Part shown: in pieces, positions 1-5,371 of the stretch
Position numbering within the stretch: position 1 is the stretch's first letter
Layout of the letters: each line of letters starts with the position of its first letter
Source: Cytophagales bacterium
Lineage (GTDB): Bacteria > Bacteroidota > Bacteroidia > Cytophagales > JAAEPT01
Assembly: GCA_011524675.1 (NCBI GenBank)
Contig: WTJX01000022.1
Location: forward strand, 1 to 5,391
Length of the DNA stretch: 5,391 bases
Reading direction: 5' to 3'
Position numbers and translations under genes: made by a program
The notes under the pieces: model-generated
The model's input: the letters and a program-made list of their open reading frames with translations, nothing else
Databases searched by the model: none
What the model was told of the DNA's origin: nothing

Positions 1-51
1 ATATATAGAGAATAAAAATCACCCATTCATTTTTTATTCTAAAACACAATA

Positions 52-79
52 AAGTTATGCTTATCTAAAAGCATAACTT
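52..79. terminator. Perfect 11-bp hairpin, possible terminator
   Basis: The arms AAGTTATGCTT (52-62) and AAGCATAACTT (69-79) are perfectly complementary around a 6-base loop. Neither side has a clean T-tract, so an intrinsic terminator is only one reading. It lies over 250 bases beyond the lipoprotein stop and may serve a gene outside the window. The 9-mer AGTTATGCT also occurs in the hairpin at 1158-1194. Confidence 0.4.
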
Positions 80-264
80 CATCAATATTTCTTTTAAGTA
101 GATGAAAAAAGAATGACATAAATTAAAATCAAGGAAAAAATAAATTTTTATCAAGCTAAAAATAGTATTTACAACGATGAGATGAATTAAAATAGCCGTT
201 TTTTTTTATCATTAATAGATCTTAATGACTACTTAGTACGAAATAAAAATACATTTAACACGTT

Positions 265-281
265 AAAACCTATAAGGTTTT
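265..281 (-). terminator. Candidate intrinsic terminator of the leftward lipoprotein gene
   Basis: The arms AAAACCT (265-271) and AGGTTTT (275-281) form a 7-bp stem with a 3-base loop, about 55 bases after the TAA at 336-338. The T-run is part of the stem arm, so in the leftward direction the U-tract is short. In the rightward direction it continues as TTTTCTTTTC and looks better. It may act in both directions. The stem is short, so confidence is limited. Confidence 0.4.
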
Positions 282-335
282 CTTTTCAAGTTAAACTTTG
301 TAAAGTAGAAGTAATTGATTTCATAATTTAAGCCT

Positions 336-1142
336 TTAACTAACTGATACATCAAAAACTAGCTTCAATGGGTTTTCACTTGTAAAAGCAGCTAATTCAG
401 CTTGTGTGTAGGTAGTTTTTATATCAGAACGGATGTAATAACCTTCTTTTTCAAAACTCAATTCGTATGAATCCTCGTCAGCTCTTACTAGGATTATATT
501 AGTAGCTGCCTCTGCGTCATCATTAAGAGTAGTTGCCCCTTCAGGAGTTACACTATAGCTAAAAGTAGTCAATTCTAAGTCTGTTTCATTAGCTTCGTAA
601 AGATACCCTTCTACCCAAAACTTTACTATTCCTACTATTTCAAAATTAAAGGTACTATAACCTAAATCTGTAGCGTCTAAACCATCAACAGGAATGACCT
701 CTGGAGTTACTAAAGTTGTATTATTTGTGGTAATGATAATATCTACAGCTAAAGGATTTTCGACTAAATAAGCTAAATCAGAACTCGCTAAGGGTGTGGA
801 ATAAATGACTTCATTATCAATGTCAAGCACATGAAAGCCTTCAAGCGTATAGTTACCTGTGGACAAGCTTAGAGGTTCACTAATATAATTGCCCGAAAAA
901 GTATATAAAGACAACTCTTCTGTTTGCTCATTCCCTTCAGCATCTTTGATGGTCACTAAAAGGCTTGAAGGTTTGTCAGTCTCAGCTAGTCTGCTTAATG
1001 TAGATGAGCTTGAACTATTTAGAGAAAACTTTACCGCACCTTGTGAGGCTTCATTCTCATCATCTTTTTTCTTACAGGAAACCGCTAGGAATAAGATTCC
1101 TGCCAAACATAAGAAAGTTTTGGTTTTAGTAATTTTATACAT
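336..1142 (-). CDS. Lipoprotein, short paralog without LamG domain
   Basis: A 268-residue predicted lipoprotein of unknown function. Residues 1-22 form a signal peptide (basic start, then LCLAGILFLAVS) with the lipobox Cys at 23. The following KKKDD resembles the K-(D/E)2 export signals reported for Bacteroidota surface lipoproteins, so surface exposure is inferred. Residues about 36-150 look like a small beta-sandwich (VTIKDAEGNEQ, YISEP, GNYTLEGFHVLD, EVIYSTP). Residues about 160-264 form a second beta-rich part (DLGYSTFNFEIV, ILVRADEDSYELSFEKEGYY, TTYTQAELAA). The whole protein aligns with the first 271 residues of the upstream gene at roughly 60-65% identity by hand count over about 200 residues, but it stops at FDVSVS where that protein enters its LamG domain. 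The MYKITK start matches the paralog's MFKMTK. The gene lies 131 bases after the paralog and could share its transcript. I do not recognise a named family. Confidence 0.9.
   Translation of the reverse strand: MYKITKTKTFLCLAGILFLAVSCKKKDDENEASQGAVKFSLNSSSSSTLSRLAETDKPSSLLVTIKDAEGNEQTEELSLYTFSGNYISEPLSLSTGNYTLEGFHVLDIDNEVIYSTPLASSDLAYLVENPLAVDIIITTNNTTLVTPEVIPVDGLDATDLGYSTFNFEIVGIVKFWVEGYLYEANETDLELTTFSYSVTPEGATTLNDDAEAATNIILVRADEDSYELSFEKEGYYIRSDIKTTYTQAELAAFTSENPLKLVFDVSVS
351..1142 (-). repeat. Tandem gene duplication, copy 2 (short gene)
   Basis: This segment encodes residues 1-264 of the short lipoprotein and is homologous to 1907-2719. The match is visible in DNA as well as protein: the 17-mer TCAGCTTGTGTGTAGGT is identical at 397-413 and 1959-1975. 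The C-terminal part (GYYIRSD, KTTYTQAELAA, PLKL) is best conserved and the stretch just after the lipobox least. Confidence 0.85.
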
Positions 1143-1157
1143 TTTAATTTTTTATTA

Positions 1158-1194
1158 AATTTCAAAAGAGTTATGCTATAGCTCTTGTGAAATT
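1158..1194 (-). promoter_or_regulatory. Long hairpin in the leader of the short lipoprotein gene
   Basis: On the minus-strand RNA the outer arms AATTTCA and TGAAATT, then AAGAG with CTCTT after one mismatch, then four further pairs (one a G.U) close on a 3-base loop. That gives about 16 pairs over 37 bases. The hairpin ends 15 bases before the ATG at 1142, and the spacer TAATAAAAAATTAAA is purely A/T. No T-tract follows it in the leftward direction, so it is not an ordinary terminator. It could affect translation or mRNA stability, or be a DNA operator. The upstream paralog has a weaker inverted repeat with the same TTTCA/TGAAA core in the equivalent place. Confidence 0.5.
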
Positions 1195-1232
1195 AGTTCC
1201 CCCTCTATATTTTCTTTAATAAAACTAATACA

Positions 1233-1255
1233 GTTGCACTAAACTATAGCGCAAC
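1233..1255 (-). terminator. Hairpin after the LamG lipoprotein gene, weak terminator or 3' stabiliser
   Basis: On the minus-strand RNA, GTTGCGCTA and TAGTGCAAC form a 9-bp stem (one G.U pair) with a 5-base loop, starting 18 bases after the TAA at 1274-1276. The following sequence (TGTATTAGTTTTATT) is T-rich but not a clean T-tract, so termination is probably partial. It could reduce or separate expression of the downstream paralog. Confidence 0.4.
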
Positions 1256-1273
1256 CATAATAGTATTTTTTAT

Positions 1274-2719
1274 TTATTTTACATACAAGAAACTTATTTC
1301 TTTTTCTGTAAGAGCCCTATCATAAATACGTATATCATCAATAACACCTTTAAAATAATTATGTGATTTTTCGCCGGCATCTGTTTTTCCTATATAAAGC
1401 AATCCATCAGATTCACGCAAATCTATATTATCAATAGATTGTTTAACAGCACTTTCTCCATTGACATAGATTTGCAAATAATTTTCTTCAAAATTATAAA
1501 CAGCAGTTACAAAAGTCCAATCATTTAGTTTAACTTCACTACCACTAGTTACAGATAATCTCTCACCACCTTCATCTACAACCCTAAACATAAAATCTTT
1601 ATCATTCCCAATCCAGAGACGATAATCATACGGGTAAGTAGCATTAGTCGATATTTTTTCAACAATAAACTCATCTGTGTTTGCAGTGGGGTTAACCCAT
1701 GCGGATATTGTCCCTATTTGAGATAAACTATTATCATGTGGAACTTCTATATAATTGCTTGTCCCATTAAAATCGTAGGCAGAGTTTGAATTCCCTTTCC
1801 TACCAGTAGTAAGAGAGGCTCCATTTACTGTTCCATTATTATCATTCAAACTTTCATCATTAGCATCACCGTTGAAAGGGTAGTAAGCAACTAAACCTTC
1901 TGTTACATCGTCATCAAAGATTAGCTTTAACGGATGATCGCTTGTGTAAGCAGCCAGCTCAGCTTGTGTGTAGGTGGTTTTTACATCTGACCTTATGTAG
2001 TAACCTTCCTTTTTAAAGCTTACTTCATAAGTATCTTCCTCTCCTCTTACCAAAATCATATTAGTAATAGCATCTGCTGAGCCTGTAAGCGTTGTTGCTC
2101 CTGCTGGTGTTACACTATACTCAAATTCTGTAAGTTCCAAATCTGATAAATCAGTATCATATACAAATCCAGCTACCCAAAAATCAAAGGTATTTACTAT
2201 TTCAAAGTCAAAGGTAAGATAACCTAAGTCTGTAGGGTCAGTATTTTCTTCTATTGAAACTACTTCTGTTGTGACTAAATTTGTATAATTAGTTGTAACA
2301 ACTACATCTAAAGGTAAAGGTTTTTGTACTAAATAAGCCTTTTCTGAGCCTTCTATAGGGGTAGAATATATTACCTCATCATCTGCGTCTAAGGCATGAA
2401 AGCCTTCCAGCGTATAGTCTCCTGTAGCTAACTCTATAGGCTCACTAATATAATCATCAGAAAAAGACAAAAAATCTAAGTTTTGTGTCTGCTCGTTTCC
2501 ATCTGCATCCTTGATGGTTACCTGTACACTTTTTACATCATCTTTACTTACATTACTAAGCCGTAATGCACTGTTGATTTCTTCTATTGAAAACTTAACA
2601 CTACCTTTTGAAGGGCTGCTGCTACCTTGCCCTCCATCGTCTTTATTTTTACATGAAAATCCAAAGAGTAATACCCCTCCTACTAATAGAGAAGTTTTAA
2701 TTTTAGTCATTTTAAACAT
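1274..2719 (-). CDS. Lipoprotein with C-terminal LamG/concanavalin-like domain
   Basis: A 481-residue predicted lipoprotein. Residues 1-22 are the signal peptide (LLVGGVLLFGFS) with the lipobox Cys at 23, followed by KNKDD, again like a Bacteroidota surface-export signal. Residues about 40-271 are the same two beta-rich parts as in the downstream paralog (VTIKDADGNEQ, GDYTLEGFHALD, KKEGYYIRSD). Residues about 275-478 are a LamG_3-type jelly-roll with its usual landmarks: GLVAYYPFNGDANDES at the start, YDFNGTSNYIEVP (315-327), ISAWVNP (338-344), WTFVTAVYN (401-409), IYVNG (417-421) and IDDIRIYDRALTEKEI (460-475). Such domains usually bind glycans or other ligands outside the cell; the ligand here is unknown and no catalytic domain is seen. 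ATG 2719 is preferred over ATG 2710 because MFKMTK aligns with the paralog's MYKITK. No convincing TAnnTTTG promoter was found upstream. Confidence 0.92.
   Translation of the reverse strand: MFKMTKIKTSLLVGGVLLFGFSCKNKDDGGQGSSSPSKGSVKFSIEEINSALRLSNVSKDDVKSVQVTIKDADGNEQTQNLDFLSFSDDYISEPIELATGDYTLEGFHALDADDEVIYSTPIEGSEKAYLVQKPLPLDVVVTTNYTNLVTTEVVSIEENTDPTDLGYLTFDFEIVNTFDFWVAGFVYDTDLSDLELTEFEYSVTPAGATTLTGSADAITNMILVRGEEDTYEVSFKKEGYYIRSDVKTTYTQAELAAYTSDHPLKLIFDDDVTEGLVAYYPFNGDANDESLNDNNGTVNGASLTTGRKGNSNSAYDFNGTSNYIEVPHDNSLSQIGTISAWVNPTANTDEFIVEKISTNATYPYDYRLWIGNDKDFMFRVVDEGGERLSVTSGSEVKLNDWTFVTAVYNFEENYLQIYVNGESAVKQSIDNIDLRESDGLLYIGKTDAGEKSHNYFKGVIDDIRIYDRALTEKEISFLYVK
1907..2719 (-). repeat. Tandem gene duplication, copy 1 (LamG gene)
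   Basis: This segment encodes residues 1-271 of the LamG lipoprotein and is homologous to 351-1142. Homology covers signal peptide, lipobox and both beta-rich parts and ends at the border of the LamG domain, so the duplicated unit, or what is left of it, follows a domain border. Confidence 0.85.
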
Positions 2720-2743
2720 TTGATTTAATTTATATGTAAGTTA

Positions 2744-2775
2744 GTTTCATCCCTACTTATTCAAGAGAATGAAAC
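2744..2775 (-). promoter_or_regulatory. Inverted repeat in the leader of the LamG lipoprotein gene
   Basis: On the minus strand GTTTCAT and ATGAAAC are perfect 7-base arms, extendable to 10 pairs in RNA with two G.U pairs, around a 12-base loop. It lies 24 bases before the ATG at 2719. The TTTCA/TGAAA core and the position match the stronger hairpin before the downstream paralog, so it may be a shared control element or only a remnant of the duplication. Confidence 0.4.
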
Positions 2776-2870
2776 ATTGTTGTAAACGTAAATCAATAAA
2801 GTCAATATTAACTTTACCAATGATTTATTTGAATAAGCATGTTCAATATTATTCAGTATCATAGAGGAAC

Positions 2871-2896
2871 CCCAGGTATTCCAAGGAATACCTGGG
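2871..2896. repeat. Perfect 26-base palindrome, 12-bp arms
   Basis: CCCAGGTATTCC (2871-2882) and GGAATACCTGGG (2885-2896) are perfect inverted copies separated by AA. In RNA the innermost C-G pair would open to give a CAAG tetraloop. It is more GC-rich than its surroundings and has no T-tract on either side, so it is not an obvious terminator. It could be a dispersed REP-like or small mobile palindrome, or an operator for a dimeric regulator. Confidence 0.6.
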
Positions 2897-2939
2897 ATTA
2901 AACAGTAAAATATATTGGCAAATAAACCTTTAACACATA

Positions 2940-3060
2940 AAACACGTACGATGGGAGCGAAAAGCTAAGATTAAGATAGCTCTCACCACAGGGCTGAAGC
3001 GTAAAAAGCATAAGACACAAAACCCTTTTTTAAAAAGCTCATAACCAAAAAGCGTTGTAT
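2940..3060. other. Less AT-rich, structure-prone noncoding stretch
   Basis: The base composition here is visibly less AT-rich than the rest of the intergenic region. Two mutually exclusive pairings share bases: GGGAGC (2953-2958) with GCTCTC (2979-2984), and AGCTA (2963-2967) with TAGCT (2977-2981). AAAAAGC occurs three times (3003, 3032, 3047), with a shorter AAAAGC at 2960. It could be a small RNA, a dispersed intergenic repeat or leader sequence; no known RNA family is recognised. Confidence 0.3.
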
Positions 3061-3177
3061 AGCAAACTAATAGTTATCGATCATGAACCAGAGACTTACT
3101 AAAATACATTTCGTTTCCTCTTGTGCATTAGTACAACTTTGCTTTACTATATGAATACAACTAAGCTGAAACTTTCT

Positions 3178-3185
3178 TATTTTTG
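3178..3185 (+). promoter_or_regulatory. Bacteroidota -7 promoter box for the dioxygenase gene
   Basis: TATTTTTG matches the Bacteroidota primary-sigma -7 consensus TAnnTTTG exactly and ends 8 bases before the ATG at 3194. Transcription would start only a few bases before the start codon, giving a leaderless or near-leaderless mRNA. I see no TTTG -33 element at the expected spacing; the nearest TTTG (3138-3141) is too far upstream. Confidence 0.6.
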
Positions 3186-3193
3186 CAATAAAT

Positions 3194-4171
3194 ATGAGTG
3201 AGAACACACAACATAGCGAACTATCCCCAAAGATGCTGGAGATTTTACGCAAGCTCGAAGAAAAGCATGATGCTGTAGGAGAAAACCTCGAAGCACATTT
3301 AGAAGGATTATTTTACAGCTACTTCGTCAACTACTGGGACTACATCGGGATAGATGCTCTTTTAAATTTGCAAAAGCCAAAAACAAAGTACTCAGATGAA
3401 ATGATTTTCATTATATATCATCAGATTTCTGAGCTATTTTTTAAAATGATTTTGCATGAGATAGAGCAGATAGGAAACGCTACTGACTTGACACCAGATT
3501 TTTTCCTAAAAAAAATAAACCGTATCAATGCTTACTATGACCACTTGCTAAACTCTTTCAACCTACTTTCTGTAGGACTAGAGTCTGAACAGTTTATGAA
3601 GTTTAGAAAGACCTTGACTCCTGCCAGCGGCTTCCAGTCTATACAATATCGTCTGATAGAAGTATGGTCAACTCATTTTTCTAACTTACTAGATGCAGAA
3701 GACAAGGCTAACCTCTCTCCTAACGCTAGTGTAGAAGATGTCTATCAACATATATATTGGAAAAAAGGCGCTACTTACAAAAAAACACAACAAAAGACCT
3801 TAACCTTGCTTCAATTTGAAGAAAAATACTCAAAACTAATCATAAGGAAAGGCAAAGAACTCAAAGACAAGAACATACTGTCCTGTTATTTGAGTTTACC
3901 ACCCGAAGCACAAAACAATCCTACAATCATAGAAGCACTAAGGCAGTTTGACAAACATGCAAACTTAAACTGGCCTATGGCACACTATGGCTATGCTATA
4001 AAACATTTACAAAAAGATAAAGAAGTAGTTCCTTCTACTGGCGGTACAAACTGGCAGCAATACCTCCCACCACACTTTAACAAGATTCTTTTTTACCCTA
4101 ACCTTTGGTCTGAAAAAGAAAAAAAAGAATGGGGTAAAGAATGGATAGAAAAAGAAATTTTATCTAAATAG
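3194..4171 (+). CDS. kynA: Tryptophan 2,3-dioxygenase
   Basis: This cytoplasmic haem enzyme, a tetramer in characterised members, converts L-tryptophan and O2 to N-formylkynurenine, the first step of the kynurenine pathway. Family landmarks are in order: WDYIGIDALLNLQ (48-60), DEMIFIIYHQISELFFKMILHEI (68-90), FRKTLTPASGFQSIQYR (137-153), NWPMAHYGYAIKHL (259-272) and STGG (281-284). By hand alignment with the Xanthomonas enzyme, H76 matches the active-site His55, F72 Phe51, R138 the substrate-carboxylate Arg117, S145 Ser124, H264 the haem ligand His240, and T282 Thr254. F134 stands where that enzyme has Tyr113, and the stretch between H264 and TGG is about four residues longer. At 325 residues it is somewhat longer than the Xanthomonas protein, mainly at the N-terminus. 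ATG 3194 has no in-frame rival upstream and fits the promoter at 3178-3185. No other kynurenine-pathway gene is present, so a catabolic rather than NAD-synthesis role is undecided. The substrate is inferred from family membership. Confidence 0.93.
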   Translation: MSENTQHSELSPKMLEILRKLEEKHDAVGENLEAHLEGLFYSYFVNYWDYIGIDALLNLQKPKTKYSDEMIFIIYHQISELFFKMILHEIEQIGNATDLTPDFFLKKINRINAYYDHLLNSFNLLSVGLESEQFMKFRKTLTPASGFQSIQYRLIEVWSTHFSNLLDAEDKANLSPNASVEDVYQHIYWKKGATYKKTQQKTLTLLQFEEKYSKLIIRKGKELKDKNILSCYLSLPPEAQNNPTIIEALRQFDKHANLNWPMAHYGYAIKHLQKDKEVVPSTGGTNWQQYLPPHFNKILFYPNLWSEKEKKEWGKEWIEKEILSK

Positions 4172-4207
4172 TATCCTTATATACTAGCTACTGACTTTAT
4201 TCGTTAG

Positions 4208-5371
4208 ATGGATATGAATATTTTTAGTTCACATTTGTACAATCTTGCATTGACTCGGTGGATATTTTTTTTATTCTCATATACTGTTGCACAACATAGT
4301 GTAATAATAGGACAGGTAAGAGTAGTAAAAAAATACTATGACCCCATGCAAAAAACAAAATTAAAAGAGATTTTCTCTGTAAAAGAAGACCAGCCAGAAA
4401 TCATTGAAGGTTTATTTAAATCTTATTATTATGATGGTAACATTGAGATATCTGGAGAATATAAAGAAGGCTACCCTATTGGTTTATGGGAATATTATTA
4501 TGAGAACGGACAGGTAAAAGCTGAAAAGAATTACTTATCAAAAAAAAGTTACTTATATAACTATTATTATGAAAATGGACAGCTCAAAACTGAGGGGAAA
4601 TTTATAGGAAAAAATAGAGAAGGAGACTGGAAGTTTCACTTTGAAAGTGGAAAACTCAAAACTACGGGCAAATATATCAATGATAAGAAAGTAGATATAT
4701 GGAAATATTATTATGAAAATGAAACACTCAAATCTATTGCTGACTACAAAGACTCTGTAGGTTACTACACAGAATATTATGAATCAGGTTCTGTAAAAGC
4801 TCAAGGGAGACTCATCAATAATATGAGTAATGGCACATGGACATACTATTACGAAAACAAGCAAATAAAATCTAAAGGAGATGAAGTAAACGGTATAAAA
4901 GAAGGGGCATGGGAAAGCTACCATAGTAATGGTAACTTAGCAGAAAAAGGTTTTTATAGCAATGGTGTCAAAAATGGTAAATGGAAATATTACTACGATG
5001 ACGGTGCTTTTCATACAGAAGGAGAAATGAGACAGGGTATGAGAAATGGTCATTGGAAGCTTAGTTACAATGACGGTGCTTTTTTGGGTGAAATAAATTA
5101 TAAAAATGGCTCTGGTGAATACACTGAATTTTACCCTAATGGAAAATTAAGAGCCATAGGGTATTACATTGAAGGCAAAAAACATGCTTGTTGGACTTAT
5201 TTTTACGAATCTGGCGATATAGAAGGACAATGCGATTATTTATTTGGCAAAGGAGATTTTATAGGGTACTATCCTAAAGGTGTCATCAAAATGAAAGGTA
5301 AGTTTGATGGTGATGAAAAAATAGGCGCTTGGGAACTTTATGATGAAGACGGAAAGCTCTCTGGCTACTGA
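4208..5371 (+). CDS. Secreted MORN_2-repeat (YwqK-like) protein, stop inside a repeat
   Basis: A 387-residue protein. Residues 1-28 look like a signal peptide (hydrophobic WIFFLFSYTVA, possible cleavage after A28), followed by a non-repeat stretch to about residue 71. Residues 72-387 are about thirteen MORN_2-type units plus a partial one, mostly 24 residues long (YYYENGxLKxxGxYxxGxxxGxWK). Three units of 22 residues have Y or F instead of W (around 187, 305 and 351). Proteins of this type are often labelled YwqK-family antitoxins, but no toxin gene is adjacent and the role is unknown; MORN repeats mostly serve in binding or scaffolding. The start is uncertain: ATG 4208 follows an in-frame TAG directly, ATG 4214 is possible, and TTG 4250 would give a more typical short signal peptide (TRWIFFLF). 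The gene starts 36 bases after the dioxygenase with no clear promoter or terminator between, so co-transcription is plausible. The TGA falls mid-unit and the following codons read KAYYKG, so the protein may once have been longer. Confidence 0.88.
   Translation: MDMNIFSSHLYNLALTRWIFFLFSYTVAQHSVIIGQVRVVKKYYDPMQKTKLKEIFSVKEDQPEIIEGLFKSYYYDGNIEISGEYKEGYPIGLWEYYYENGQVKAEKNYLSKKSYLYNYYYENGQLKTEGKFIGKNREGDWKFHFESGKLKTTGKYINDKKVDIWKYYYENETLKSIADYKDSVGYYTEYYESGSVKAQGRLINNMSNGTWTYYYENKQIKSKGDEVNGIKEGAWESYHSNGNLAEKGFYSNGVKNGKWKYYYDDGAFHTEGEMRQGMRNGHWKLSYNDGAFLGEINYKNGSGEYTEFYPNGKLRAIGYYIEGKKHACWTYFYESGDIEGQCDYLFGKGDFIGYYPKGVIKMKGKFDGDEKIGAWELYDEDGKLSGY
4421..5368 (+). repeat. Tandem MORN_2 coding repeats
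   Basis: In-frame repeats of about 72 bases encode the MORN_2 units. The spacing of the conserved turn Gly (or its substitute) at residues 77, 101, 124, 148, 172, 194, 218, 242, 266, 290, 312, 336, 358 and 382 is 24, 23, 24, 24, 22, 24, 24, 24, 24, 22, 24, 22 and 24. DNA similarity is still visible in places, such as TATTATTATGA near the start of several units and GACGGTGCTTTT in two adjacent ones. Confidence 0.85.

Larger units (their letters stand above)
1..335. other. Gene-free AT-rich region downstream of the leftward lipoprotein gene
   Basis: No credible coding sequence is visible on either strand. The stretch is very AT-rich with many short A and T runs, including nine consecutive T at 199-207. 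It holds two hairpins, listed separately (52-79 and 265-281). I looked for remains of a LamG domain on the minus strand beyond the first few codons after the lipoprotein stop, because the neighbouring paralog has such a domain, and saw none. Confidence 0.7.
2720..3193. other. Divergent intergenic region between lipoprotein and dioxygenase genes
   Basis: This 474-base stretch separates genes reading away from each other, so it must hold promoters for both directions. Only the rightward one (3178-3185) is clear. It also contains the leader inverted repeat of the LamG lipoprotein gene (2744-2775), a perfect palindrome (2871-2896) and a less AT-rich, structure-prone stretch at about 2940-3060. 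No open frame here looks like a real gene. Confidence 0.65.

Noticed and set aside
199..207. Run of nine T, possible terminator tract or phase-variable homopolymer
   Set aside because: No stem precedes it in the rightward direction, and it is neither in a gene nor placed in a recognised promoter, so it fits general AT-richness.
889..1158. 89-codon rightward open frame
   Set aside because: It lies entirely antisense to the well-supported short lipoprotein gene and its leader; its sequence is a by-product of that gene.
2511..2723. 70-codon rightward open frame
   Set aside because: Antisense to the signal peptide and first beta-rich part of the LamG lipoprotein; no independent support.
2776..2870. 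Possible promoters for the LamG lipoprotein gene, such as TACGTTTA or TAATATTG on the minus strand
   Set aside because: Each departs from TAnnTTTG by one base and none has a -33 TTTG at the right spacing; such near-matches are common in AT-rich DNA.
2983..3042. 19-codon leftward open frame starting MSFLKKGF
   Set aside because: Very short, lies in the structure-prone noncoding stretch, and has no supporting start context or recognisable product.
3067..3252. 61-codon leftward open frame overlapping the start of the dioxygenase gene
   Set aside because: It overlaps the dioxygenase promoter and first codons in antisense, and its product shows no domain or typical composition.
4421..5368. CRISPR-like or minisatellite DNA repeat
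   Set aside because: The repetition is in frame and explained by MORN_2 protein units, with no identical direct repeats and unique spacers.
4208..5371. Toxin-antitoxin system based on the YwqK antitoxin label
   Set aside because: The label rests on the MORN_2 repeat family; there is no adjacent small toxin gene, and the protein has a likely signal peptide, unlike a cytoplasmic antitoxin.
3194..5371. Kynurenine-pathway operon
   Set aside because: Only the dioxygenase is present; the following gene encodes a repeat protein and no formamidase, kynureninase or monooxygenase is seen.
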